Below, piece by piece: positions 19,223 to 28,991 of a stretch of 64,000 bases of DNA. Position 1 is the stretch's first letter, and the number at the start of each line of letters is the position of its first letter. The notes under the pieces were generated by a model. That model was given only the letters and a program-made list of their open reading frames with translations, did not search any database and was not told the origin of the DNA. The position numbers and the translations under genes are program-made. The DNA is from Pseudoflavitalea rhizosphaerae (GTDB lineage Bacteria > Bacteroidota > Bacteroidia > Chitinophagales > Chitinophagaceae), in the NCBI RefSeq assembly GCF_003991355.1, contig NZ_RCSU01000001.1:742286-806285 (forward strand). Direction: 5' to 3'.

Positions 19223-20608
19223 TTATTTTAAGATTTCAGCCAGTTTTTCTTCCAGCGCCTCACCTCTCAGTGTAACCGCAATTACTTTTCCATCGGGTCC
19301 CACCAGGTAGTTCTGTGGAATGGCCTGTATCTTGTAACGTTTGGCAATGTTTGAGTTGAATGCATCATAGTCCACCACCTGCGTCCAGGTTAGACCATCT
19401 TTCTTAACAGCATCCAGCCATTTTTGCGTATCGCCTTTCAATTCGATGGATACACTGAGTATGGTGAAATTCTTCTTTTTATATTTCTTATAGGCTTCCA
19501 CCAGATTTGGATTTTCTTTCCGGCAGGGACCACACCAGCTGGCCCAGAAATCGAGCAGCACATACTGCCCACGGAAATCACTCCACTTTACGGGTTTCCC
19601 TTTCATATCGTTCAAAACAAAATCAGGCAGTTCATCGCCGATCCCAAAACTTGCTTTCATCGCATTTGTCCTTTGCTGCACCGCCGCCATCATTTGAGCA
19701 GCCACATCAGGGGCCTTTGTTGGATTCTTTTTTTCCTGTTCAATACGTTTGGCAAGGATCACAGCCTCCGGCATTTGTTTCAGGCGATCCGACAACAAAT
19801 TGTAATAAGGCTCTACATCCGGAAGACTGATATAAAGTCCAGCGATCTCTTTCAGCGCCATAATGCTCATATAGGAGTCGGGAAAAGTTTCAATGTATTT
19901 TTTCTGCAATGCCCTTCTTACATCCACTGCATTATTCCTTAATTCAATGGCAGCTTTCTGGATCTTATTCCGTGCATTGATAGCAGAATCCTCAGGCCTT
20001 TCTTCCTGCAAAGCCGCGCCATTCATGACCTGCATCTGATTGCCCTGTGGTTTCAGGTTGGCAGAGAGCTTACCTGGTGCAGGTGAATTGATGGGAGCCA
20101 CCTCATGTGCGCCCACCATTTTCCGCATTTCAGGATTTACTTTTCCACTCATCATTTTCCCGAATGCGAACATGCCATTCACCGCCGGCATGCCCATACT
20201 ATCTACACGCCCGGGTACACGAATGAACTCTACATAGCGGATCGCTTCATCCTGTGTTTTAGAACCAGTCACTGTTGCATTGGACATACGGTCTTTGATC
20301 TCCACACCAGTTTCCGGCGCATCACACCAAACCCAGAGTGAACTGGATTCGGTATCGAAGAATCCTTTTTTGCCGGGTGAATATTGAAGTGTGATCATTG
20401 CAGGATAGGTTTTCACTTCTCCTTTCACCACAAAACTCCCATTTTGTATATCTGCAGAATCACGATGAAGGGTATTCACCCCAACATAGGAAACATAGAT
20501 CCTTCCTTTGGAGCGGCCATCGGCAAAATGCCCCTTGATCGAAAATTTTTCCTGGCTATCCGAAACAAATGGCGACAGGAAGGCCAGGGCTACAATCAGT
20601 TTTTTCAT
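19223..20608 (-). CDS. DUF4369/TlpA-like thiol-disulfide oxidoreductase (locus 2)
   Basis: This 461-residue exported protein starts at the ATG at 20608 (MKKLIVALAF, a Sec signal peptide); the frame is open to 20650 but that part overlaps susD. The N-terminal ~110 residues (FSIKGHFADGRSKGRIYVSY) fit DUF4369, a beta domain common in front of Bacteroidota thioredoxins. A helical linker follows, then a TlpA/AhpC-type thioredoxin domain with LLDFWASWCGPCRKENPN; the redox cysteines are Cys359 and Cys362, and the cis-Pro lies in IQAIPQNYLVG. Such proteins reduce or exchange disulfides in the periplasm. It lies downstream of susD and 6 bp before the protease gene, so it may unfold disulfide-bonded peptides for the protease. 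Confidence 0.9.
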   Translation of the reverse strand: MKKLIVALAFLSPFVSDSQEKFSIKGHFADGRSKGRIYVSYVGVNTLHRDSADIQNGSFVVKGEVKTYPAMITLQYSPGKKGFFDTESSSLWVWCDAPETGVEIKDRMSNATVTGSKTQDEAIRYVEFIRVPGRVDSMGMPAVNGMFAFGKMMSGKVNPEMRKMVGAHEVAPINSPAPGKLSANLKPQGNQMQVMNGAALQEERPEDSAINARNKIQKAAIELRNNAVDVRRALQKKYIETFPDSYMSIMALKEIAGLYISLPDVEPYYNLLSDRLKQMPEAVILAKRIEQEKKNPTKAPDVAAQMMAAVQQRTNAMKASFGIGDELPDFVLNDMKGKPVKWSDFRGQYVLLDFWASWCGPCRKENPNLVEAYKKYKKKNFTILSVSIELKGDTQKWLDAVKKDGLTWTQVVDYDAFNSNIAKRYKIQAIPQNYLVGPDGKVIAVTLRGEALEEKLAEILK

Positions 20609-20642
20609 CTTTGTACTTTTATATTTTATTATTGAATCAGGA

Positions 20643-22040
20643 CTATCCATCGTAGCCTGGATTTTGTTTTCCTTTAAATGCGGGGGCCAGGTCTATTTGC
20701 GTTTTCGGAATGGGGAAAAGCAGATCTGTACTTTGCCAGTTGTCACCTTTCAGCGGGCTCAGCACTTCACCTGCTTTACCGGTACGTTTAAGGTCCAGCC
20801 AGCGGTGTCCCCATTCTGTGAACAGTTCGAGATTCCTTTCCTTTTGGATAGCACTGAGCAGTTCATCTTTTCCGATCGCCGGATTGGTAATTGAAAGCAG
20901 CGGCAGTCCTGCGCGGTTCCGAATAGAATCAACATTATCGATCGCGCCAGCCAGCTCACCTTCCTGCGTCAACGCTTCTGCTCTTATCAGGTATAACTCA
21001 GCCAGCCGGAGCACCATCGAATATTCTGTAACGGGTTGTCCTGTAGCTTTCACTTTATATTTATATGGATAGTGGTAAGACAGAAAGCTGCCGGTCCAGT
21101 TTTGTTTTCTTTTATCACCTGTTTCAAATGCATTCCAGAGCTGGTTGCTCATAGCTAAAGGTTGCAGTACTGAAGGTGGAAAATTTATGATAAAAGCAGG
21201 TCCTTCAAATCCATTGGTATTGACCGGACTACTGGGCATCATCTGCCAGATGGTTTCCTGGCTGTTCTTTTTGAATACCTGGTTCAGATCTGCCAGCAAC
21301 CTGTAGGTGGAGGTATTATTGATCACGGAATCCGCCTCCAGTATGGCATTCCGCCAGTCTTCCCTGTACAGGTAAACGCGGGCAAGCATGGCATGCGCTG
21401 CATTTTTATTGGGACGAACACGTTCAACTCCGGGTTGATTGGCTGCATTCAGAAACTGATCACTGAGCAGTTGTTTTGCGGCTTTCAGGTCACGGATGAT
21501 ATTTTCATATACTTCCGTAACCGGCATCCTGCCCGCAGCTTGCAACACCTTATAATTAGTGGTAGTTTGATAGGGAATATCGCCGAATAAGTTTACAAGG
21601 TAAAAATGGAAAAAAGCCCTTACGAACAATGCTTCACCGCTTAACTGCTCTTTTACCATGTTACCAAGCGCGGCAGAAGCATTCACTCCTTCCCATACCG
21701 CATTAGCCTGGTAGATGACCGTGTAATAGAGCGTCCAGAAATCATTGTTATCGATATAATTCAGGTTATTGGTATAATAGTTCACAGCAGGCGGTGTACT
21801 GTAATTGTCCAGTTCATCGGCCGATTGCGAAAGCATCGATGAAGCGTTGATACTGCTTGCACCTTTCATAAAATCGCCATAAACGCTCAACATCGCTACT
21901 GTGGCGGTGCTCTCGTTCATGAATACATCCCGGGACGCGGCTTCGGTTTTAGGCGTGCCCACATCCAGGAATTTTTCACAGGAACTGATGCCGGAAATAA
22001 AAGGGATCAATATCAGTATGGTGGTGATTTGTTTTCTCAT
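20643..22040 (-). CDS. SusD/RagB-family outer-membrane lipoprotein (locus 2)
   Basis: The 465-residue lipoprotein starts at the ATG at 22040 (MRKQITTILI), 10 bp after susC; an upstream open stretch to 22169 overlaps susC and was rejected. The lipobox is GISSC, followed by EKFLDVGTPKTEA. The helical core (LSGEALFVRAFFHFYLVNLFGDIP) and the C-terminal block (ERNLELFTEWGHRWLDLKRTGKA) are those of SusD-like_3/SusD_RagB proteins. The stop overlaps the upstream open stretch of the TlpA gene but not its chosen start. It should bind the ligand imported by the neighbouring SusC. The downstream thioredoxin and protease hint at a peptide ligand. Confidence 0.93.
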   Translation of the reverse strand: MRKQITTILILIPFISGISSCEKFLDVGTPKTEAASRDVFMNESTATVAMLSVYGDFMKGASSINASSMLSQSADELDNYSTPPAVNYYTNNLNYIDNNDFWTLYYTVIYQANAVWEGVNASAALGNMVKEQLSGEALFVRAFFHFYLVNLFGDIPYQTTTNYKVLQAAGRMPVTEVYENIIRDLKAAKQLLSDQFLNAANQPGVERVRPNKNAAHAMLARVYLYREDWRNAILEADSVINNTSTYRLLADLNQVFKKNSQETIWQMMPSSPVNTNGFEGPAFIINFPPSVLQPLAMSNQLWNAFETGDKRKQNWTGSFLSYHYPYKYKVKATGQPVTEYSMVLRLAELYLIRAEALTQEGELAGAIDNVDSIRNRAGLPLLSITNPAIGKDELLSAIQKERNLELFTEWGHRWLDLKRTGKAGEVLSPLKGDNWQSTDLLFPIPKTQIDLAPAFKGKQNPGYDG

Positions 22041-22050
22041 TGCAGAAAAT

Positions 22051-25000
22051 TTAAAGCATGAATTGAACGCCGAATACAATGGTTCTGAGTGGGGGTAATA
22101 CTGCACCCTGGCTCTCCGGATCGAAACCAATGTAATCGGTGATGGTGAAAAGGTTCTGAGCCTGCGCATTCACTTTGACCTGTTTGAACCCGGTCTTTTT
22201 TACCCATTGTTCTTTCACCTGCCAGGAAATAGCCACTGTTTTCCCCCTTATGTATGATGCATCAGAATACATATAATCACTTTGTGTAGCGGCAATCTGT
22301 GCGGCAGTAATATCCGCTGTACCGGGCGCTAATCCGCCGGCAGTGAGCTTTTGCAGTTTTGCAATATCACCTGGCTGTAGCCATATATTTCCTTCGTAAT
22401 AACCAGGCATATTGATGAGCGTGGAAAATGGAAGGGAGGAACCCACCAGGGCATTGCGCCCCATTTGCTTAACAAATTGCAGTTGAATATCCAGTTGAAA
22501 TCCTTTGTACCTGAAACTGTTCCCGATACCTCCATAATATTCCTGCATAGTGTTTACGCGTATAAAACGATCTGTAAGTGCGGGACGTGAAGTGATCTTT
22601 CCATCCCTGTCTAAGAACCCATACAGACCTGTATTGGGATCAACACCAACAAAATGATAACTCTCCGGGGAAATACTAAGCGGTTGTCCCACCACGTAAG
22701 TTTCACGATAGGAGGTCAGTTCCAGGCCCGGGAAGGCCAGCAGTTTATTGCGTTGGAAAGTGATATTAAAATTTGTTCTCCAACTGAAATGGCCATTATC
22801 GATATTGGTAGTGGCAAGATCGATCTCCACACCTGTATTGCGGATCTTAGCCGGCAGGTTTTCCTGCACACCTGTATTTCCTGTTGATGGCGCCAGCGGT
22901 GTAAAGGCAAGTTGATTATCGGAGATGGAGCGATAGGTTGCCACAGTGAGAAAGATCCTGTCCCTGAACAATCCCAGTTCTGCCGCCAACTCAGCTTTGC
23001 GGTTGCTTTCCCATCCGTACATGTCATTGAAAACGCGTGTGGGCAATAATCCGCTCATGCCGAGATAGCTGAAATTGTTGTTCGGTGAATAGGTATCCAG
23101 GTACCTGTAATCTCCTACCTGATCATTTCCGGTGATGCCATAGGAGCCCCTGATCTTGGCGAAACTGATGAAGGAAATTTTCTCCATCCATTGTTCCCTG
23201 CTGATGATCCAGGCTGCACCTGCCGCACCGAAATTGCCGAACTGCCTGCCCGGAGCAAAACGGCTGCTACCATCCCTTCTGCCTGTAAGGTTGACTGAAT
23301 ATCTTTCATGCAGTGTATAGTTCATCCTTCCGAATACTGCACTGTACCTGTATTTCACATAACGGTTGTTCACCACAAAACGGTTACCCGCACTGATATT
23401 GTTCAGCAATGCATCACTGGCAAATCCTGTTGCGCTGACGGTGCTTCCTTCTGACAGACTGTGCTGGAAAGTTGTACCGGCAAGGATCGACAAAACACCG
23501 CCAAAGAGTTTTTGCATAAAGGAAGCTTGTGGTTCCACTATCCAGTTGTTGGTAGACAAATTTCCAGACAGTACAGTTGCCGTTGCTCCTGCAATGCCGG
23601 GGTTGATGGCTTTGAAAGGATTGATCCTGGTCTCATTGAAAATCACATCGGTGTAACCCAGGCTGGCTTTAATTTCCAGGGAAGGCAACAACTGGTAGCT
23701 GAGCGTACCGTTTCCCACCAGGGTCCTTGTTTTGGCATCATAGGTGCGAAAGAGCGAAGCGTAGGGATTATCTGCCGAAGCATGCCACCAGTTGAGACTG
23801 CCATCTTCCTTCAGCAGGGCAGGCGCATTTGGCGTAAGGTTCACATAGGAAGTAAGATCTGCTCCAGGTAAATTGTTGGCATCGAACCCATAGTTACCCG
23901 AGAACATCATTTTGAATTTTTTATCGCCTGAAGTATTGCTGATATTGAAACCAACAGTAGAACGGTCATTGGAGAAGTTTCCTTTATAGGGCGGAGTGGC
24001 TTTTGTGTACCCGATGGAAACCTGGAATTGCGTATTGACATTGCCGCCTGAAACGGATACGCGTGCATTTATGTTCTGCGCCGATTTCCCGATCAGCTCT
24101 TCTGCCCAATTGGTGTAACGGGTAGTATCCCAGGTACCGTTGAGATCATAGTCGAGCAGGCCGGGGGTTTTGTTGTCGTTCGCGAATACCTGCCGACGAT
24201 ACCGGAGGTATTGTTCAGTGTTCAGGTACTCGGGCATCCGGGATGGGCTGCTGAATCCTGCAGTAACGTTTCCGTTCACCCGAAGCGGGCCTGCTTTCGC
24301 TCTTTTGGTAGTGATGAGGATCACCCCATTAGCGCCACGGGAACCATAGATGGCAGTGGCATCGGCGTCTTTCAATACATCGATGCTTTCGATATCTTCA
24401 GGATTGATGCTGTTCAATGGGCTGAGCCCGCCAGCGCCCGCAGCAGAACTATTGCCTGTGGGTGTTGGACTTCCGCCCAGACCAGATGAAAAAAGATTGC
24501 CGGCAATTTGTCCCATCGCATCATTACTGAAAGGAACGCCATCTATAATGAAAAGCGGATTACTCTTATTGAGGGAATTCCTCCCCCGCAGTTCGATATT
24601 GAAATTACTGCCGGGCACACCGCTTTGCTGTGTGATCACCAGGCCAGGCACCCGACTCTGCAAAGCCTGCAGCACATTGGTCACCGGTTGCTTTTCGATG
24701 TCCTTTGCAGTAACAGTAGAGATACTACCTGTGTTCATAGCTTTTGTTGTAGTGTAATATCCTTTGTTCACTACCACCACTTCATTCAGGTCATTCGTCT
24801 TTTGTACCAATACAACTTTCATGGCTGGTTGGAATGAATACAGCTTCAACTCTTTTGCCAAATAGGAAGTATGGCTGAGCTGCAATGGCACTCCCTTCAT
24901 CACCCTGAGATTGAACTCGCCCTTGTCATTGGTGATCACCGGTTTGATGCCCATTGAAATGATGGTAACGCCAGCAATGGGTTCATCGTTGCTATTCACT

Positions 25001-25458
25001 ACCCTCCCCTTCACTTCGATGAGCGAGTCCACGGCCATCATCGGCACTTTTACATAATTACCAGATGGAACGCCCGACAAAGGTTTGGGTTGCACCGCCT
25101 TCTCATAGAGGACGATGGTTTTGTCGTTTATCTTATAATTCAGCGGCAGATCTTTGAACAACATTTCAAGGAAAGTAGTCAGCGGCATTTGGGAAGCTGA
25201 GATGGTCACGGGTTTCACTGCAGCCAGTTGTTGCTCCCTGTAGAACACCACAAATCCGGTTTGCTTCCTGATCTGCTGGAAGACCTGTTTCAGTTTTTGT
25301 TCTTTTACCGAAAGTGTGATGGTTTGCGATCTTGCAATCGAGTGTATCAGGGTCAGACAAACCAATAAAAGAAAACAAGCCCATTTCTGTACCGCCAGTT
25401 TTTTCTGCTCCGGAGCATGAAGCCGGTTCCGTGTGGGGTTGGGCAAAGCAGTGTCCAT
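22051..25458 (-). CDS. SusC/RagA TonB-dependent receptor with STN domain (locus 2)
   Basis: This 1135-residue receptor has a long, basic signal-peptide n-region (MDTALPNPTRNRLHAPEQKK) before a hydrophobic core ending IARSQ. The STN domain is at about 55-119 (LKQVFQQIRKQTGFVVFYRE), then a carboxypeptidase-regulatory-like domain (VKGRVVNSNDEPIAGVTI) and the plug with VLKDADATAIYGSRGANG; the barrel ends IVFGVQFML. I chose the ATG at 25458 because the n-region then matches the other STN-type receptors here; an ATG at 25491 is also in frame. The start codon abuts a perfect hairpin (25458-25477). The gene is 73 bp after fecR and 10 bp before susD. Confidence 0.94.
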   Translation of the reverse strand: MDTALPNPTRNRLHAPEQKKLAVQKWACFLLLVCLTLIHSIARSQTITLSVKEQKLKQVFQQIRKQTGFVVFYREQQLAAVKPVTISASQMPLTTFLEMLFKDLPLNYKINDKTIVLYEKAVQPKPLSGVPSGNYVKVPMMAVDSLIEVKGRVVNSNDEPIAGVTIISMGIKPVITNDKGEFNLRVMKGVPLQLSHTSYLAKELKLYSFQPAMKVVLVQKTNDLNEVVVVNKGYYTTTKAMNTGSISTVTAKDIEKQPVTNVLQALQSRVPGLVITQQSGVPGSNFNIELRGRNSLNKSNPLFIIDGVPFSNDAMGQIAGNLFSSGLGGSPTPTGNSSAAGAGGLSPLNSINPEDIESIDVLKDADATAIYGSRGANGVILITTKRAKAGPLRVNGNVTAGFSSPSRMPEYLNTEQYLRYRRQVFANDNKTPGLLDYDLNGTWDTTRYTNWAEELIGKSAQNINARVSVSGGNVNTQFQVSIGYTKATPPYKGNFSNDRSTVGFNISNTSGDKKFKMMFSGNYGFDANNLPGADLTSYVNLTPNAPALLKEDGSLNWWHASADNPYASLFRTYDAKTRTLVGNGTLSYQLLPSLEIKASLGYTDVIFNETRINPFKAINPGIAGATATVLSGNLSTNNWIVEPQASFMQKLFGGVLSILAGTTFQHSLSEGSTVSATGFASDALLNNISAGNRFVVNNRYVKYRYSAVFGRMNYTLHERYSVNLTGRRDGSSRFAPGRQFGNFGAAGAAWIISREQWMEKISFISFAKIRGSYGITGNDQVGDYRYLDTYSPNNNFSYLGMSGLLPTRVFNDMYGWESNRKAELAAELGLFRDRIFLTVATYRSISDNQLAFTPLAPSTGNTGVQENLPAKIRNTGVEIDLATTNIDNGHFSWRTNFNITFQRNKLLAFPGLELTSYRETYVVGQPLSISPESYHFVGVDPNTGLYGFLDRDGKITSRPALTDRFIRVNTMQEYYGGIGNSFRYKGFQLDIQLQFVKQMGRNALVGSSLPFSTLINMPGYYEGNIWLQPGDIAKLQKLTAGGLAPGTADITAAQIAATQSDYMYSDASYIRGKTVAISWQVKEQWVKKTGFKQVKVNAQAQNLFTITDYIGFDPESQGAVLPPLRTIVFGVQFML

Positions 25459-25477
25459 TACGGCTATGAAGCCGTAA
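25458..25477 (-). promoter_or_regulatory. Perfect hairpin at the susC start, locus 2
   Basis: An 8-bp perfect stem (TTACGGCT/AGCCGTAA) with a 4-base loop ends exactly at the ATG at 25458 on the minus strand. As RNA it would sit on the translation-initiation region of susC, so it may govern ribosome access. If translation starts at 25491 instead, it lies inside the coding region and the idea falls. Confidence 0.45.
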
Positions 25478-25531
25478 GTAGTTGTAAACATACTTTCGAA
25501 CGGTTTTGGTTGATAAAAAATGTAAGCGGTC

Positions 25532-26704
25532 TCAGGTATTCTTTGCCCGGCTTACTATCAGGATGCGGTCATTTGTGAGATTGAACTCCAGCTCATCACC
25601 TGCCATTATTTTCAGTAACCGGAGAACTTCAGCTAGGGTGAGACTCTTCAACATCATTCCTCCAAATTTAATGTCGGGTATTTCTTCCTTATAAACAACA
25701 TCCACTCCATACCATCTTTCCAGTTGCTGCATCACTTCCTGCAGTGATGCATTTTCAAAAGCAAAGAGCCCATTCTTCCAGGCCATTACTTTTTCAAGAT
25801 CCGCGGTATCGTTGAGTTTGATATTTCCAGAAGCTGGCACCTGTGCTTGCTGGCCGGGTTTGAGCGACACTATTCCAGAAGGTCCGTGAACACGTACAGC
25901 TCCTTCCAATAACGTAGCGCTCAATGCATCTTCATTCGCATAAGCATTTACGTTAAAGTTAGTGCCCAACACTTCCACTTCCGCCCTGTTGTCAATCCTG
26001 ACCCTGAATGGCACAGATTTGCTCTTCATCACTTCAAAATACACTTCCCCTTCGATGTCCACCGTTCGCTCCACACCTGAGAACGAAGCCGGGTAGTGTA
26101 TCCTGCTATCAGCATTCAGCCAGACTTTCGTTCCATCGGAAAGTGTCAGCTGGTATTGTCTTCCTTTGGGCGTAGTAACAGTATTGAATACTATTTCTTC
26201 AGCGCTTCCCTGTTCATACACAAGAGTTCCATTTACGACTCTTGCATTGACACCCTGTTGCAATGAGATCGTTGCATCACGGATTGTATCCAATAAGACC
26301 TGCTTTCCATCGGCGAGTGTCAGTAATGCGCCATTGGTTCCGGGTTGGATATCGGTGGTAACAGTACTGTCCGTTGACCGTAAAGTCATCAACCAGTAAA
26401 GGCCTGCAGTCAGCAGCAGCAATACGGAAGCGGCGGCCATCCATACCCGCTTCAAGCTATGCACCCGCGGTTTATTTTCTGTTCCTATAACGTCCAAAAT
26501 ACTTTGCAATATCTCCTCCTGCCTGTCTGCATCCAGCGAGCCGGCATCGGGTAATTCAGCCAATACCAGTTCGATGACAACGTTTTGCTGTTCATCATCC
26601 GGAAAGGCATTGAACCGGAAAAGCTCATCCAGCTCTTCTTTGGAGGCCTGGTTGCCCAGGTATTGCCGCCACAGGTTTGCGTTATCGTTGGAAAGATTTT
26701 GCAT
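25532..26704 (-). CDS. FecR-family anti-sigma factor (locus 2)
   Basis: This 390-residue protein has a cytoplasmic N-terminal part, a membrane span at about 87-107 (VWMAAASVLLLLTAGLYWLM), a FecR domain with LSDGTKVWLNADSRIHYP, VDIEGEVYFEV and VLGTNFNVNAY, and a DUF4974 tail with LQEVMQQLERWYGVDVVYK. It should sequester the sigma factor encoded 59 bp upstream and receive the signal from the STN domain of the SusC encoded 73 bp downstream. The layout is the same as in loci 1, 3 and 4, yet the four FecR proteins are quite different in sequence, as expected if each pairs with only its own sigma factor. Confidence 0.94.
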   Translation of the reverse strand: MQNLSNDNANLWRQYLGNQASKEELDELFRFNAFPDDEQQNVVIELVLAELPDAGSLDADRQEEILQSILDVIGTENKPRVHSLKRVWMAAASVLLLLTAGLYWLMTLRSTDSTVTTDIQPGTNGALLTLADGKQVLLDTIRDATISLQQGVNARVVNGTLVYEQGSAEEIVFNTVTTPKGRQYQLTLSDGTKVWLNADSRIHYPASFSGVERTVDIEGEVYFEVMKSKSVPFRVRIDNRAEVEVLGTNFNVNAYANEDALSATLLEGAVRVHGPSGIVSLKPGQQAQVPASGNIKLNDTADLEKVMAWKNGLFAFENASLQEVMQQLERWYGVDVVYKEEIPDIKFGGMMLKSLTLAEVLRLLKIMAGDELEFNLTNDRILIVSRAKNT

Positions 26705-26763
26705 GCTTGTACTATTATTGTCGATGAAGGCAGAAAAAAGGACTACTGCTTTTCAAAAAAAAT

Positions 26764-27351
26764 TTAAAAAAAGCTGCAATAGAGGATGAGGCAGATCAGA
26801 TCGGCATGTTGCTGAAGAAAAAGACGGATCTCTTCAAGCGCCCTTGTCATATGGTTGCGAACGGTATTTTTGGAAATACCCAGTTTTTGAGCGATCTCTT
26901 CGTAGCTTAACCGCTCCTGATATTTGAGAAGATAAACTTCTTTACGTTGGGGAGAAAGTGTGTTCACAGCTTTTTCCAATAATTGGTGTAATGTTTCCTG
27001 GTCTGCCTTTTGCCCGGTTCCCGTTTCTTCATTACCCTGTGCAGCCAGCCAGTACTGCATTTTCATTTCCCGTTCATGACTGCGCATACGGTCGCGAGCC
27101 TTGTTAGTGACCATCCTGAATAAATAGGCAGCAGGAGTTTCCACCTTTTCCAGATTGAAACGGTTCTGCCAGAGCTGCGTAAAAACAACCTGGATGATTT
27201 CTTCAGCCCAGAACTCGGACTTGAGCATCCTGAGCGCATTTTTATAAAGCGGATTTGAGTAAGTCCGGAATAGGGTGGCAAAAGCATCCTGGTCTCCCAA
27301 AGCTATGAGCCGGAACAATTCCTGGTCGTTATGTGTTTGATTGAGCTCCAA
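26764..27351 (-). CDS. ECF RNA polymerase sigma factor (locus 2)
   Basis: The 195-residue factor has region 2 (YSNPLYKNALRMLKSEFWAE, then EIIQVVFTQLWQNR) and region 4 (LSYEEIAQKLGISKNTVRNH). No ATG lies early in the frame, so translation probably starts at the TTG at 27351 (MELNQTHNDQELF). Region 2 begins at the right distance from this start. The last residues (ADLICLILYCSFF) form an unusually hydrophobic tail. A similar hydrophobic end (GALVACLLPLIILDPNFF) occurs on the locus 3 factor. Such tails could touch the membrane or FecR, but that is speculation. A TAAGTTTA box lies 22 bp upstream, and the terminator of locus 3 is directly in front of it. Confidence 0.92.
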   Translation of the reverse strand: MELNQTHNDQELFRLIALGDQDAFATLFRTYSNPLYKNALRMLKSEFWAEEIIQVVFTQLWQNRFNLEKVETPAAYLFRMVTNKARDRMRSHEREMKMQYWLAAQGNEETGTGQKADQETLHQLLEKAVNTLSPQRKEVYLLKYQERLSYEEIAQKLGISKNTVRNHMTRALEEIRLFLQQHADLICLILYCSFF

Positions 27352-27372
27352 CCTGTAAATCTGAATAAGCTG

Positions 27373-27380
27373 TAAACTTA
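27373..27380 (-). promoter_or_regulatory. Possible -7 element for locus 2 sigma gene
   Basis: On the minus strand this reads TAAGTTTA, one base from the TAnnTTTG consensus, 22 bp before the TTG start. A T-rich run (TTTTTA) about 20 bp further upstream, within the terminator tail of locus 3, could serve as -33. Confidence 0.35.
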
Positions 27381-27409
27381 TAGCAAATCTGCGAAAACTT
27401 TAAAAATGA

Positions 27410-27432
27410 AAAAAGAGCCGCATTGCTGCGGC
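27410..27432 (-). terminator. Rho-independent terminator after locus 3
   Basis: A perfect 6-bp GC-rich stem (GCCGCA at 27417-27422, TGCGGC at 27427-27432) with a TTGC loop is followed on the minus strand by TCTTTTTTC. It lies 39 bp after the stop of the TPR-thioredoxin gene and is the clearest intrinsic terminator in the window. Confidence 0.8.
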
Positions 27433-27470
27433 CCTTCATTTCTCCTGTACAGGCTGATATGCCGTTCTAC

Positions 27471-28979
27471 CTATGATTTCTTCAACAATGATTCTATCAT
27501 CATTTCCAGCATGCGCTGGTTATTGCTGTTGATCATGAAGTTATTGTACACGATATTTCCATCTTTATCTATCAGGAAATTGGTAGGTTGACCACGGACC
27601 TTATACACTTCCTGAGCCCAGTCGGCAGTTGATTTCAACGGCGTGAAAGTATAACCAGTTCCTTTCATGAATGGCACTACATAATCATCCTGCTCGGGGA
27701 ATACATTGATGCCGATATAGGCCAGCTCATCTTTACTGTACTTGTTCACCACTTCCTGGAAATGCGGGAACTCACCGCGGCAGGGACCGCAACCGGGGAA
27801 CCAGAAAGTGAGCAATACCACTTTGCCTTTGTATTCGTCCAGTGTAGCTTTTCTTTTTTCTGTATACATGTCCAGCGCGAAAGCAGGCGCCTGGTAGGTA
27901 TTCTTTTTACGGGCATTCGCAATATCCGTCTCAGTCTGTTCAGCAGCCAAACCCAGTTTGGATGCATATTTGGAGATAGCAGCCTTTGTATTTTCTCCAG
28001 GCGTTTTTGCAAAAATGATCAGCAGGCTGTCGTACGCTCCTCTTGTATTGCCCGCCGCATCGGCGATCTCTGATTTCAGCAGGTTGATGTATTCGGCTGC
28101 ACCGGAATAACGCGGCACTTTCACATCCTTCAACATCGCCTGCGCTTCGTTCCATTTTCCCGCATCTTTCAATTGTTTCAACTTTACCAGCGATGCAGCC
28201 AGTCCCACCTGGCTTTTCCAGCTTTCCTTTGAACGCATCTTATTGGCGAGTGCGGAAGCTTTATCATACATGCCCTCACTCACATAAAGATCAAAAAGTC
28301 CATTGGCGCCGCTGGAAGACCAGTTGAATTTTATTGGATCATAAAGTCTGATCAGTTGTTCATATACTTTGAATTTTTCAGCTTTGTCTGTTGACCTCGT
28401 AGCAAGCCAATACAATCCCTGTGCGCCACGTTCATGATCAGGAAAACGTTTAGCCACAGTATAGATCTCTTCCCTCCATTTTGCAGGATCTGTATGTTCA
28501 AAATCCATGGCATAGTAAAAAGCATAGGACGGATCATTGGGCGCCGCCTGCTTTGCTTTTCCCATGAATTCATGCGCGGCTTTCTCATCACCCCATCGCT
28601 CAGCATCTATCGATAGCATCTGGTATACTTCCGCCATTTTCGGTTTCATCGCCACTACCCTTTTGAGGTAGGGAGTTGCGGCAGGATCTTCCCGGTTGTA
28701 CAGGGCGCTGCCGATAGCGAAAGGAAATTTATAGTTCGCAGGATATTTTTTCATCCAGGCATCATACTGTGTTTTAAGCTCCGGATTGGCCAATGTCATT
28801 GCTTTGATATAATCATTGTGCAACGGAAGACTGTCGGGATATTTTTCCACCAGTTTTTTTGCAGCAGCGATGGTCTTTGCATCAGCCGGCAGAGCAGGTT
28901 TGTGCTGTGCAAAACTACCCGAGAACGCAGTAGTGGTCAACATACCGGTGATCATCCCGGCAAGCATAGTTTTTTTCAT
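27471..28979 (-). CDS. TPR-TlpA-like thiol-disulfide oxidoreductase (locus 3)
   Basis: This 502-residue exported protein (signal peptide ending SFAQ, residue 25) has a long alpha-helical, TPR-like region from about 35 to 345 (repeated units such as YLKRVVAMKPKMAEVYQML). The C-terminal TlpA-type thioredoxin domain has LLTFWFPGCGPCRGEFP. Its redox pair is Cys397 and Cys400, with the cis-Pro in VRGQPTNFLID. It differs from the locus 2 thioredoxin, which has DUF4369 instead of TPR units. It follows susD by 12 bp and is closed off by a strong terminator. A role in reducing imported substrate or in presenting a partner through the TPR units is possible. The thioredoxin call is firm; the helical repeat family is less sure. 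Confidence 0.88.
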   Translation of the reverse strand: MKKTMLAGMITGMLTTTAFSGSFAQHKPALPADAKTIAAAKKLVEKYPDSLPLHNDYIKAMTLANPELKTQYDAWMKKYPANYKFPFAIGSALYNREDPAATPYLKRVVAMKPKMAEVYQMLSIDAERWGDEKAAHEFMGKAKQAAPNDPSYAFYYAMDFEHTDPAKWREEIYTVAKRFPDHERGAQGLYWLATRSTDKAEKFKVYEQLIRLYDPIKFNWSSSGANGLFDLYVSEGMYDKASALANKMRSKESWKSQVGLAASLVKLKQLKDAGKWNEAQAMLKDVKVPRYSGAAEYINLLKSEIADAAGNTRGAYDSLLIIFAKTPGENTKAAISKYASKLGLAAEQTETDIANARKKNTYQAPAFALDMYTEKRKATLDEYKGKVVLLTFWFPGCGPCRGEFPHFQEVVNKYSKDELAYIGINVFPEQDDYVVPFMKGTGYTFTPLKSTADWAQEVYKVRGQPTNFLIDKDGNIVYNNFMINSNNQRMLEMMIESLLKKS

Positions 28980-28991
28980 GAGCTGAATATT

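Noticed and set aside
20641..22169. Longer N-terminus of the locus 2 SusD (open to 22169)
   Set aside because: The extra 43 residues overlap the susC coding end and precede a perfect lipoprotein signal that starts at 22040.
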